Positions 43,662 through 52,236 of a stretch of 64,000 nucleotides of DNA are shown in pieces (the first letter of the stretch is position 1; every line of letters starts with the position of its first letter). Origin of the DNA: Parachlamydiales bacterium (GTDB lineage: Bacteria; Chlamydiota; Chlamydiia; Chlamydiales; SM23-39); contig JAFGFA010000001.1 in assembly GCA_016931275.1 (NCBI GenBank), positions 1-64,000 of the forward strand, read 5' to 3'. The translations under genes were made by a program, and so were the position numbers. The notes under the pieces were generated by a model. It was given only the letters and a program-made list of their open reading frames with translations. It made no database searches and was not told where the DNA came from.

Positions 43662-44789
43662 ATGTGGGATCAAAAAAAACTATCGAGAATGGATTTTCGC
43701 TTTCTTCCTGTAGTCGTCATACTTATAGGAATTAGCATCTTAATTATTGCTTCGACGACGACCGAGGAAGAAATCTTATCCGGAATTTTAAAAAGTCCTT
43801 TCGTGAAACATCAGATACAGGCATTTTTGATCGGCTGCGTGATTTTTTTATTTTTTGCGGGTATTGATTATCATCGATATAAAGAGTGGTCATGGATTTT
43901 ATATGCGTTTGTGCTTCTCTTGCTTTTAGGGCTTTATGTTACCAAACCTATTGCCAGTGTTCATCGATGGTATCGGCTTCCTTTTGGATTTAGTGTTCAG
44001 CCTTCGGAATATACCAAGCTTATTTTGGTGATGACATTAGGATGGTTTTTGGAAAAAAAAGCTTCCTCAGCGAATAGATTGACGACTGCCTTGCAGATTA
44101 TGATGATTGTCGGCATTCCCTTTTTCTTGATTTTGAAACAGCCAGATTTAGGGACAGCCCTTGTTTTGTATCCCATAGCGATTGTCATGTGCTATTTTGG
44201 AGGGGTTCATAAAAATGTTCTTCGGGTGATGGTTGCTGGAGGAATTGTAATATTGATTGTCGTTTCTCTTCTTTTTACAGGAGTAATATCGCATCAAAAG
44301 ATGCGGCCTTTTTTTACGAAATTTATGAAACCATATCAGTATGAAAGATTGCATCCTGATTCGTATCATCGCCGAGCTTCTCAAATTGCCATTTCCATCG
44401 GAGGATGGAGTGGTAGCGGATGGATGAAGGGGACCTTTTCTCGAAGAAACTGGTTACCCGCAGCTCATACGGATTCCGTATTTGCCACTTATGCGGAAGA
44501 ATTTGGTTTGATCGGAGTGATTATTTTAATGTCTCTTTATTATTTGCTATTGTATCTTTGCTTTAATGTCGTAGTGATAGCAAAAGATCATTTTGGCCGG
44601 CTTTTGTCATCAGGCATTGCTGTTTATCTTGCAATGCATATTATTGTAAATATAGCAATGATGTGCGGTTTTTTGCCAATATCAGGAGTTCCTCTGGTAT
44701 TATTGACCTATGGAGGAAGTTCTATTGTTACGACAATGGCTGCACTAGGAATTTTACAAAGTGTTTATACTAGAAGGTTTATGTTTTGA
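43662..44789 (+). CDS. rodA: RodA/FtsW-family SEDS peptidoglycan glycosyltransferase
   Basis: A 375-residue SEDS protein with about ten helices. Family motifs are GIDYHRYKEWSWILY, VHRWYRLPFGFSVQPSEYTK near residue 105, KQPDLGTALVL near 155, and the end GGSSIVTTMAALGILQS. The periplasmic loop RRNWLPAAHTDSVFATYAEE, with the catalytic aspartate context, is present. It polymerises glycan strands with a class B PBP, plausibly the one at 869-4051. The start could also be the internal methionine MDFRFLPVV. Its stop overlaps the next start (TGATG). Confidence 0.93.
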   Translation: MWDQKKLSRMDFRFLPVVVILIGISILIIASTTTEEEILSGILKSPFVKHQIQAFLIGCVIFLFFAGIDYHRYKEWSWILYAFVLLLLLGLYVTKPIASVHRWYRLPFGFSVQPSEYTKLILVMTLGWFLEKKASSANRLTTALQIMMIVGIPFFLILKQPDLGTALVLYPIAIVMCYFGGVHKNVLRVMVAGGIVILIVVSLLFTGVISHQKMRPFFTKFMKPYQYERLHPDSYHRRASQIAISIGGWSGSGWMKGTFSRRNWLPAAHTDSVFATYAEEFGLIGVIILMSLYYLLLYLCFNVVVIAKDHFGRLLSSGIAVYLAMHIIVNIAMMCGFLPISGVPLVLLTYGGSSIVTTMAALGILQSVYTRRFMF

Positions 44790-45265
44790 TGAATCCACAT
44801 AATTTTATTTTATCCCCTCAATTATGGACGGGAGAGGGGAAAATTTCATTAAGTATGGTTGAAGAGCAACTAGCTTTTGTCACTCGTTGGAATGTCTCCC
44901 AAAAAGACACTACGGGAAGAGTACAATCAATACAAGAGATCCAAATCGATGGGCTCTCAGAAAACATGCGCAATGATCTTGCGTTTTATGATTTTAATTC
45001 TAAAAATTTTGTTGTCGAAATGGAAAATTTGAATATTGGGCGTGTTGTGGGAACGGGAGTCTATGATGATAAGTTGATTGCTTGGGAATTTCGAGAAAAT
45101 GAATTGAATTTCGAAGGATTTGAAACCTATTTTCTTCAAGAAGATGGCAGTTATATTTTTCATGCTGAATATGTAACTTCGGATCAATTCCGCACCTGCA
45201 TAGATGGGAAAATTTGGAAGATTGCAACGAAAGAGGAAAAAAATGTTGAAAAAAACAATAATTAG
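44789..45265 (+). CDS. Hypothetical protein, co-transcribed with rodA
   Basis: A 158-residue protein I do not recognise. ATG 44789 overlaps the rodA stop (TGATG), so it is translationally coupled. No signal peptide or membrane helix is visible. The composition suggests a mostly beta protein resembling lipocalin-like or DUF1579-type folds (LSPQLWTGEGKISLSMVEEQ... WEFRENELNFEGFETYFLQE... YHAEYVTSDQ-like end), but the resemblance is only in texture. The tail is charged (KEEKNVEKNNN). It overlaps the lipoprotein start by 23 bases, so rodA, this gene and the lipoprotein probably form one operon. Confidence 0.75.
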   Translation: MNPHNFILSPQLWTGEGKISLSMVEEQLAFVTRWNVSQKDTTGRVQSIQEIQIDGLSENMRNDLAFYDFNSKNFVVEMENLNIGRVVGTGVYDDKLIAWEFRENELNFEGFETYFLQEDGSYIFHAEYVTSDQFRTCIDGKIWKIATKEEKNVEKNNN

Positions 45266-45584
45266 TCTGCTTATATGTATGAGCATAGTGTCGTGTTCTT
45301 CCCAGCAGAAGGCGGTATCGTCAGAAGATTTTTCATTAGTAGAGATGGGAATTTCTGAAAAAGAACTGGTCGAGCAAATGGGAAAACCAGTAAGAATTCA
45401 CCAAAAAGAAGATTGTGAAGAATATGAATACATCGAACGGTTTTACATGGGCGACCGATTGGTGAGAACCAATCATTATTTTTTCCTCCTTGAAAATGGG
45501 AAAGTGATCGATAAGAATATGAAATCTACAGAACCCCCAACTTATGAACTCAATAGTTATGAGTTACAGTCCAGTCAGTTATAA
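45243..45584 (+). CDS. SmpA/BamE-like outer-membrane lipoprotein
   Basis: A 113-residue lipoprotein. The ATG at 45243 starts a signal peptide with a lipobox (ICMSIVSC, Cys ~18); an upstream in-frame start at 45204 would add 13 basic residues with no signal character. After the lipid anchor comes a BamE/SmpA-type motif: LVEMGISEKELVEQMGKPVR, then a beta hairpin CEEYEYIERFY. BamE is an accessory part of the outer-membrane beta-barrel assembly machine. The identification rests on this short pattern and the lipobox. It overlaps the gene before it. Confidence 0.65.
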   Translation: MLKKTIISLLICMSIVSCSSQQKAVSSEDFSLVEMGISEKELVEQMGKPVRIHQKEDCEEYEYIERFYMGDRLVRTNHYFFLLENGKVIDKNMKSTEPPTYELNSYELQSSQL

Positions 45585-45643
45585 TCTGTTGATTATTAAC
45601 TATTACTGGTCTTTTGTTTTATGTAGCGTTTTTTTTCTTCGCA

Positions 45644-45742
45644 ATGGATCTTTTATTGAAACCATATCATCAAGAATGGAGCGATCAAGATCAATATTTT
45701 ATTCGCTTTGCCAACGAATTTATTGAAAAAAACAACCTTTGA
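45644..45742 (+). CDS. Possible small protein of 32 residues
   Basis: A short open frame between the lipoprotein and rpsJ reads MDLLLKPYHQEWSDQDQYFI and ends IEKNNL, which looks coding rather than random. The frame is open further back to 45593 with a hydrophobic run (LLFYVAFFFFA), so a longer membrane peptide starting at a TTG is possible. No good ribosome-binding site is seen. It could also be the end of a decayed gene. I have no family for it. Confidence 0.25.
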   Translation: MDLLLKPYHQEWSDQDQYFIRFANEFIEKNNL

Positions 45743-45780
45743 TGCAAGAAAAATAGTTTCTCGATTGGAACAACAAAGTT

Positions 45781-46095
45781 TTAAGCCTTAATTTTAATAT
45801 CAACCCCAGCAGGAACTGGCAGCCCTTTAAGCTTGTCGATCGTTTCTGCCGTCGGCATAATATCAATTAGACGGATAGAGGTTCTCATTTCAAATTGCTC
45901 TCGTGATTTTTTGTCCACATGAGGAGAGCGCAATACAGTGTACACACTGCGGCGAGTAGGAAGAGGAATAGGACCAACTACACGAGCACCGGTTCTTTTA
46001 GCTGCTTCTACAATATCCGTGGTCGTTCTGTCTAATAACCTTTGATCATAAGCCTTTAAACGAATTCTAATTTTTTGTTTTGACGAATTGGACAT
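45781..46095 (-). CDS. rpsJ: 30S ribosomal protein S10
   Basis: A 104-residue S10 with the family signature region [20 protein letters not shown] and [20 protein letters not shown]. The C terminus is [15 protein letters not shown]. It is the last gene of the str-like operon rpsL-rpsG-fusA-rpsJ, eleven bases after fusA. S10 is a 30S head protein and also NusE in transcription antitermination. The order equals CT439-CT436 of Chlamydia. Confidence 0.97.
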   Translation of the reverse strand: MSNSSKQKIRIRLKAYDQRLLDRTTTDIVEAAKRTGARVVGPIPLPTRRSVYTVLRSPHVDKKSREQFEMRTSIRLIDIMPTAETIDKLKGLPVPAGVDIKIKA

Positions 46096-46106
46096 GAGTT
46101 TTTTTC

Positions 46107-48197
46107 CTATTTTTTCATAATTTCTTCTTGTACTTTTGCAGGAACTTTTTCGAAATGTTCCGGTTCCATGGTATAGTTGGATCGTCCCTGGGTAATGGAG
46201 CGGAGGTCTGTAGAGTAACCAAACATTTCACTTAAAGGAACTTGAGCCGTAACAATCACAGCTCCTTTGATCATGTCTTGCCCTAGAATTCTTCCTCTTC
46301 GACGATTAATATCCCCAATAACATCCCCTATGTAGTCTTCAGGAGTAGTCACGACGACTTTCATAATCGGTTCTAAAATAATAGGAGCGCATTTTTGAGC
46401 AGCATCTTTAATAGCCATAGATCCACATATCTTAAAAGCCATTTCCGATGAATCGACATCATGATAGGATCCAAAAACAATAGCCACTTTCACATCGACA
46501 AGACTATATCCAGCTAAGGCTCCTGTTTGGAGTCCTTCTTCAATCCCTTTAATCGTAGGATTAATATATTCCTTCGGAATAACGCCACCGACAATTTTGC
46601 TAACAATTTCATTGCCCTGGCCCCGTTCATTGGGTTCGATTTCCAAGACAACATGTGCGTATTGTCCTCGACCACCGGTTTGTTTGACAAATTTTGTTTC
46701 AGATCCGCCAGGAATCGTAATCGTTTCTTTGTAAGAAACCTGAGGTTTTCCTACATTGGCTTCTACTTTAAATTCTCGAAACATGCGGTCTTTGAGAATT
46801 TCAAGATGAAGTTCTCCCATTCCTGAAATAATCGTCTGACCCGTCTCTTCATTGGAACTTACCCGAAAGGTAGGATCTTCCTCAGAAAGAGAAGAAAGAG
46901 CTACGGAGAGTTTTTCTCTATCTGCTTTAGATTTTGGTTCAATAGCCATGGATATGACAGGCTCAGGAAACTCCATTTTCTCTAAGATTAAGGGTGTGTT
47001 TTCCGAACAGAGAGTATCTCCTGTAGAAGTGTATTTTAGTCCAATACAAGCAGCAATGTCTCCTGTAAAAAACTCGTCTCGATCTTTTCTTTGGTTAGCA
47101 TGCATTTCAAGAAGACGAGAGACTCTTTCTCTTTTGCTTTTAGTTGTATTCATGATCGGAGAGCTCTTTTCGAGAACTCCGCTATAGATACGGATAAAAG
47201 TAAGTCTACCTACATATGGATCGGTGATAATTTTAAAGGCTAAGGCAGAAAAAGGTTCATCATCGGAAGGTTGAATTTCAAACGATTCTCCGGTATCAAC
47301 GTTATGTCCCATAGCTGGGCCTCTATCGATAGGAGAAGGCATCCAATGTACTATAGCGTCTAATATCTGTTGCACACCTTTATTTTTAAAGGCAGTACCG
47401 CAGAGCACAGGATAGATTTTATTGTTGCAAACACCTTTTCTAATAACAGCATGGAGTTCTTCCGGAGTTAGTTTTTCCGGAGATTCCAAAACCTTCAACA
47501 TAAATTCTTCGTTGGTCTCATCGATAGTAGCGAGTTCTTCCAATAATTGAGAGCGCATATCCTGACATTTTTCTAGTAGATCTTCAGGGATGGGTTCTAT
47601 AGTGTATTCTGCTCCAAGTGTCTCATCTTTAAACAAATAGGCTTTCATATAGATCAGGTCGACAACACCTTTAAAATCAGCTTCAGCACCAATAGGACAA
47701 TGAATGGCCACAGCGTTGGCTCCCAGTTTTGTCTTCATCGACTCAATAGCAGAAAAATAATCGGCACCGACACGATCCATTTTATTAATGAAGGCAATCC
47801 GGGGAACTTTGTAATGATCTGCTTGGCGCCAGACAGTTTCCGATTGAGGTTGAACCCCTCCGACAGCACAAAAAACGGCTACGGAACCGTCTAAAACGCG
47901 TAAAGAACGTTCTACTTCGACTGTAAAATCGACGTGTCCTGGAGTATCAATAATGTTAATTTTGCATTCTTTCCAATAAACAGTTGTTGCAGCAGAGGTG
48001 ATCGTAATACCACGTTCTTTTTCTTGCTCCATATAGTCCATGGTCGCAGCCCCTTCATGCACTTCTCCAATTTTATGCAGACGGCCAGAGTAATATAAAA
48101 TACGTTCCGTGGTTGTAGTTTTTCCTGCATCAATGTGAGCCATAATTCCAACGTTACGCACATTGCGGAGAAGATCTTTTTCTGATCGTTTAGCCAT
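46107..48197 (-). CDS. fusA: Elongation factor G
   Basis: The translocation GTPase EF-G, 696 residues, standard length. G motifs: [15 protein letters not shown] near residue 17, DTPGHVDFT near 85 and [10 protein letters not shown] near 138. Domain II and the later domains follow, with [20 protein letters not shown] at the start of domain IV and the conserved [12 protein letters not shown] in domain V. It works with ribosome recycling factor (frr) as well as in elongation. Second-last gene of the operon, 18 bases after rpsG. Confidence 0.98.
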   Translation of the reverse strand: MAKRSEKDLLRNVRNVGIMAHIDAGKTTTTERILYYSGRLHKIGEVHEGAATMDYMEQEKERGITITSAATTVYWKECKINIIDTPGHVDFTVEVERSLRVLDGSVAVFCAVGGVQPQSETVWRQADHYKVPRIAFINKMDRVGADYFSAIESMKTKLGANAVAIHCPIGAEADFKGVVDLIYMKAYLFKDETLGAEYTIEPIPEDLLEKCQDMRSQLLEELATIDETNEEFMLKVLESPEKLTPEELHAVIRKGVCNNKIYPVLCGTAFKNKGVQQILDAIVHWMPSPIDRGPAMGHNVDTGESFEIQPSDDEPFSALAFKIITDPYVGRLTFIRIYSGVLEKSSPIMNTTKSKRERVSRLLEMHANQRKDRDEFFTGDIAACIGLKYTSTGDTLCSENTPLILEKMEFPEPVISMAIEPKSKADREKLSVALSSLSEEDPTFRVSSNEETGQTIISGMGELHLEILKDRMFREFKVEANVGKPQVSYKETITIPGGSETKFVKQTGGRGQYAHVVLEIEPNERGQGNEIVSKIVGGVIPKEYINPTIKGIEEGLQTGALAGYSLVDVKVAIVFGSYHDVDSSEMAFKICGSMAIKDAAQKCAPIILEPIMKVVVTTPEDYIGDVIGDINRRRGRILGQDMIKGAVIVTAQVPLSEMFGYSTDLRSITQGRSNYTMEPEHFEKVPAKVQEEIMKK

Positions 48198-48215
48198 AAT
48201 ATAACTATATCCTTT

Positions 48216-48689
48216 TTACCATTTGTAATGAGCGAAAGCCTTGTTAGCTTCTGCCATACGATGCGTGTCTTCTTTTTTCTTAATAGTAGAGCCCTGATTG
48301 TTAAAACAGTCACTTAATTCAAGAGCCAATCCCTCTTTCATGGACATCCCTGCTTTATTGCGGGCATTTGTGATGATCCAACGCATGACTAAAGAAAGTC
48401 GACGATCGGGTGCTATTTCTACAGGGACTTGATAGGTAGCGCCACCAATTCTGCGAGACTTTACCTCGACAGTAGGCATTGCGTTTTCCAGAGCTTTTTC
48501 ATAAGCATTGACGAGGTTCTCTGCTTTGACTTTTTGGGCAAATTCTTCTAGGGCATTATAGACGATCGTTCTTGCTTTAGATTTTTTGCCATCATACATG
48601 ATTTTATTAATCATCATTTCTATAAGGAGGCTTTTATAAACAGGATCATGTTTTATCTTGCGTTTGACTGCTCTTCGTCTTCTTGACAT
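48216..48689 (-). CDS. rpsG: 30S ribosomal protein S7
   Basis: A 157-residue S7 that nucleates 30S head assembly. It has DPVYKSLLIEMMINKIMYDG at the start, the family motif VEVKSRRIGGATYQVPVEI near residue 78 and MAEANKAFAHYKW at the C terminus. It lies between rpsL (16 bases) and fusA in the conserved operon. Confidence 0.98.
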   Translation of the reverse strand: MSRRRRAVKRKIKHDPVYKSLLIEMMINKIMYDGKKSKARTIVYNALEEFAQKVKAENLVNAYEKALENAMPTVEVKSRRIGGATYQVPVEIAPDRRLSLVMRWIITNARNKAGMSMKEGLALELSDCFNNQGSTIKKKEDTHRMAEANKAFAHYKW

Positions 48690-48705
48690 ACTCTATTTCC
48701 TTTCC

Positions 48706-49077
48706 TTATTTCGGTTTTTTTGCGCCATACTTTGAGCGGCTTTGTTTGCGATTTTGTACAGCAGTACAATCCAAAGCGCCTCGGACGATATGATATCGAA
48801 CACCAGGCAAATCTTTAACTCGCCCTCCGCGGACTAATACAATGCTGTGTTCCTGGAGATTATGTCCAATTCCCGGAATATATGCAATGACCTCTTGACC
48901 ATTGGAAAGTCGAACCCAAGCCACTTTTCGTAGTGCTGAATTAGGTTTTTTTGGAGTTTTTGTCTTTACTTGGAGACAAACCCCTCTTTTTTGAGGCGAT
49001 CTTTGCAAAGCTGGAGACTTTTTTCGTTTGGACTTTTTAGTCCTTCCCGACCGAATGAGTTGATTAATAGTAGGCAT
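48706..49077 (-). CDS. rpsL: 30S ribosomal protein S12
   Basis: A 123-residue S12 of the decoding centre. The motifs around the streptomycin-resistance sites are wild-type-like: [20 protein letters not shown] with the lysine that is mutated in resistant strains, and [19 protein letters not shown] with the second. First gene of the rpsL-rpsG-fusA-rpsJ operon, divergent from tsp with 305 bp between. Confidence 0.98.
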   Translation of the reverse strand: MPTINQLIRSGRTKKSKRKKSPALQRSPQKRGVCLQVKTKTPKKPNSALRKVAWVRLSNGQEVIAYIPGIGHNLQEHSIVLVRGGRVKDLPGVRYHIVRGALDCTAVQNRKQSRSKYGAKKPK

Positions 49078-49282
49078 AGATACCTATCTCCTTAGATTTT
49101 ATAACTTAGAAGAGAAATATAGCGATCGGCTCTATTTAATGCAACGGTATTTCCGGAAAAATATTTTATATTTTTTAATAATAAATAATTCATCTTTATT
49201 AAGATTAATTGCAAAAATCTCTTAGTTTAATTTTGTTTAAAATAAATATTGATAATTAAGTTAAAATAATATTAAATTTTAT

Positions 49283-49359
49283 TTAGGGGATAGAAGACAA
49301 AGTAAAAGCTTACGACGCTAAGTTTGGGGTTTTTTATACTTTCGTTCTTCTACCCCTAA
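49283..49359. repeat. 77-nt long imperfect inverted repeat upstream of tsp
   Basis: In the 305-bp gap between rpsL and tsp, TTAGGGG(A)TAGAAGA at 49283-49297 and AAAGTA at 49299-49304 pair with TACTTT (49337-49342) and TCTTCTA-CCCCTAA (49347-49359). Together this makes about 20 base pairs with two small bulges. A small inner hairpin (CTTA/TAAG) lies near the top. The element ends 23 bp before the tsp ATG. It could be a regulatory leader, a terminator-like structure or a miniature mobile element. The rest of the gap (49078-49282) is very AT-rich and must hold the rpsL operon promoter; I could not assign boxes. Confidence 0.55.
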
Positions 49360-49382
49360 TTTTATATAAATAAGGTAATAAT

Positions 49383-51233
49383 ATGTGGGTAAGAGCTGTT
49401 TTTTATCTTTTAATCGTGATTTTGATTCCTAATACTTATGCTGCGGATTTACGGGTCAACGACATTTATGAAGTGATGGATCGTCTGTTTGATTTGCATG
49501 TCGATAAAAAAAACCTTAACCCAACGTTGGTTCAAAGAATTTATAAGTTGTATGTTGAACAATTTGATGCTCAAAAGATTTACCTCCTAGAAGAGGAAGT
49601 GGCTCCTTATATCTCCTTATCAAAGGGAGAAGCAAAGAGGAAATTAGCGCAGTTGCAAAAAGGGGATTATTCCGATTTTCATCGCATGGATCAAATTTTT
49701 AAAGAAGCGATCGTCCGTTTTCGTCGCCTTCGTCAATCAGTAGGAGAAAATATTACGGGATCTCCTACCCTTGGTTATTCCAATTATGCACAATCCTTGC
49801 ATGAATTGCAAAATCGACAAAAAAATGTCATCGGGCAGTTTTTGAACGCTAAAAAGACAGTAGCCTTCGACAAGAAAAAGGCGATTTTAGAACGAAAACT
49901 TTTACGCTATGAAGCAGGTTACTTCGCTGACGCTCAAAAAGAATCACATTATTTTACCTTGAGGTTTCTCCGAGCCTTCTCTAAAAGCTTAGATGCCCAT
50001 ACCTGTTTTTTTAGTCCTGAAGAAGCTTTTGAAATGAGAATGAATTTGGAAAAACAATACCAAGGATTGGGAATTGTCTTACAAGATTCAGCAGAAGGTA
50101 TTGTCATCGCGGATATCCTAAAAAATAGTCCGGCAGAAAAAAGTAGCAAAATTCAAAAAAATGATCTTTTAGTGGGGATCGATGATCGCTCATTAGAAGA
50201 TGCTTCCTTTGACGAAGTTCTCAATGCACTTAAGAAAAATGAACGCGATAAGATTACCCTCTTTTTGAAGAGAGATAGTCAGGACGTTTCCGTCGAATTG
50301 CAATGGGCCGTTATCGAAATGGAAGAAGATCGCCTGAGTTATTCTTATGAAAGGGTCAAAGAGGGAATTATCGGAAAAATTACTCTTCCCTCATTTTATG
50401 AAAATGACCAGGGAGTCAGCAGTGAACAGGATATGATTTCCGCTATTGAAAATATGGAAAAAGAAGGTCCTATCCTTGGTATCATACTAGATTTAAGGGA
50501 TAATTCCGGTGGATTTTTGACCCAAGCCGTTAAAGTTACCGGCCTTTTTCTCTCTAATGGTGTCGTGGTCATCTCCAAATATAGCGATGGAGAAAAAAGA
50601 TTGTTGCGTACTATGAGACAAACACCTCGATATAATGGGCCTTTGATCGTTTTGACCTCACGCCTTTCCGCCTCAGCTTCGGAAATTCTAGCCGCTGCTT
50701 TACAGGATTATGGTGTGGCCCTTATCGTTGGTGATAAAAGGACTTTTGGTAAGGGGACCATTCAATATCAAACCGTTACGGAAAATAATCCCGATTTTTT
50801 CTATAAAGTAACGGTCGGAAAATACTACACGGTTTCAGGAAATACGCCCCAAATGAAAGGAGTGCAGGCCGATATCGTGGTGCCATCGCAATATTATGTT
50901 TATCCAATCGGAGAAAAATATCTCCAATACCCTCTGCCTTTTGATCAGGTAGAAGCCGCTTTTAACGATACGTTAGAAGATCTTGCTCCCATTCGACGAT
51001 TGTGGTTCCATGATCACTATCTACCTTATTTGCAGAAATTCAGTTCTTTTTGGATCGATCATCGTTCCTTCTTGCAAGAACAGAGTAAAAACCGCTTAGA
51101 AAAAGATGAAAAGTTTCAACAATTTTTAAGACATCAAGAAGCTTCCGAAGATTTGCAGATGGAAGAGGCTGTGAATATCCTCAAAGATATGATCGATCTC
51201 TATTCTGAGAATTATTCTCTGCAGGCTTCTTGA
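49383..51233 (+). CDS. tsp: Tail-specific / C-terminal processing protease (CT441-like Tsp)
   Basis: A 616-residue S41A-family protease with a signal peptide (FYLLIVILIPNTYA), so it acts in the periplasm or is exported. The N-terminal domain (~residues 25-190) is followed by a PDZ domain (GLGIVLQDSAEGIVIADILK... NDLLVGIDDRSLED) near 225-310. The protease core has ILDLRDNSGGFLTQAVKVTG and the serine-lysine dyad in SASASEILAAAL and GDKRTFGKGTIQYQ. A helical C-terminal domain ends the protein. In Chlamydia the homologue CT441 lies in the same place beside rpsL. A long hairpin precedes the start. Confidence 0.93.
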   Translation: MWVRAVFYLLIVILIPNTYAADLRVNDIYEVMDRLFDLHVDKKNLNPTLVQRIYKLYVEQFDAQKIYLLEEEVAPYISLSKGEAKRKLAQLQKGDYSDFHRMDQIFKEAIVRFRRLRQSVGENITGSPTLGYSNYAQSLHELQNRQKNVIGQFLNAKKTVAFDKKKAILERKLLRYEAGYFADAQKESHYFTLRFLRAFSKSLDAHTCFFSPEEAFEMRMNLEKQYQGLGIVLQDSAEGIVIADILKNSPAEKSSKIQKNDLLVGIDDRSLEDASFDEVLNALKKNERDKITLFLKRDSQDVSVELQWAVIEMEEDRLSYSYERVKEGIIGKITLPSFYENDQGVSSEQDMISAIENMEKEGPILGIILDLRDNSGGFLTQAVKVTGLFLSNGVVVISKYSDGEKRLLRTMRQTPRYNGPLIVLTSRLSASASEILAAALQDYGVALIVGDKRTFGKGTIQYQTVTENNPDFFYKVTVGKYYTVSGNTPQMKGVQADIVVPSQYYVYPIGEKYLQYPLPFDQVEAAFNDTLEDLAPIRRLWFHDHYLPYLQKFSSFWIDHRSFLQEQSKNRLEKDEKFQQFLRHQEASEDLQMEEAVNILKDMIDLYSENYSLQAS

Positions 51234-51314
51234 TGGGTGATCAGTTTTTTCTCCTTTGTAAGTATAAAATCATTGTCAAAAACTAGTATTTTTCCGTATT
51301 TTTATTAGCATGAT

Positions 51315-51387
<73 letters not shown>

Positions 51388-51395
51388 TATTTTAA

Positions 51396-51997
51396 TTAAT
51401 CTATAAATTTTTCTATTATATTTATTATCAAGTGAATAAGAAGTTGTGTGGAGAATAGCTTGGTTATTCTCCGCATGTTTTGCGGAAAATAATCTTGCCT
51501 AAGGTTATAGTGAGACTGCTCCTCGTTGTAGATATGATTGTGTAGGACGTAAATCTGTTGGCTGGGCCGTCTGTGCTTATCTAGCTTCTCCTTAAATTCA
51601 AGCATCAACAGGGAGAGCTTAATTCCCCACTTTTGTCTTAAATTTCTGATATCTTCTTCATGGTTGTTACAGAGCTTATCAATTCTTTAGAAGAGAGGTA
51701 GTTTAACATGATGACCTTTGTGACAATGGTCAACTCAAGAGCATCTCGTGGCCAGATTTTCATTTACCATCACGAGCCTAACGCATTCAAGAAAGTGGGC
51801 TGATGCAACATTGATGTCAGACACTCCGAATATTTCAAATACTTTGGCTTGCAACAAGTGAGTATATCCCTTTTCTTTGGGGTCCATATCCTCTAAAACA
51901 AATCCTATAGAGGAATTTCCTGATTTGGTATTCCTGATTGAAGGGAAAAGACCATTGTTTTCGGTCTTACCACTTGCAGACGAGCTTCACTTCTGCA
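51396..51997 (-). pseudogene. Decayed coding sequence of unknown family
   Basis: Two protein-like stretches on the minus strand lie between tRNA-Phe and the toxin locus. One (51735-51997) reads KTENNGLFPSIRNTKSGN..., then GFVLEDMDPKEKGYTHLLQA and VSDINVASAHFLECVRLVM, ending at a TGA. It has no start codon in frame, and adjoining frames continue it upstream. The other (51396-51660) reads NLRQKWGIKLSLLMLEFKEK, then QQIYVLHNHIYNEEQSHYNL. I recognise neither; they may be pieces of one gene or two. The remainder up to 52148 shows nothing I can support. Confidence 0.4.
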
Positions 51998-52236
51998 TCG
52001 AGGAAATCACTTTCAAAAGAAGTTGATGATTTTTTGGGAGTTTTATTATTCACAACTGCTCCGTCCTTTATGTGTATTATATAACGGATATAAAATTCTT
52101 TCTATCTAGAAAAGCCTTCAGGCCAGATGATCAGTACAAGGTCAAGTTTGACTGTCAACCGATTGACTGTAATTGTAATCTATGTTCAAATTTTAGATTT
52201 TAGATAAAGAAAAACATTGACCCTTGGAAGCGCTTA

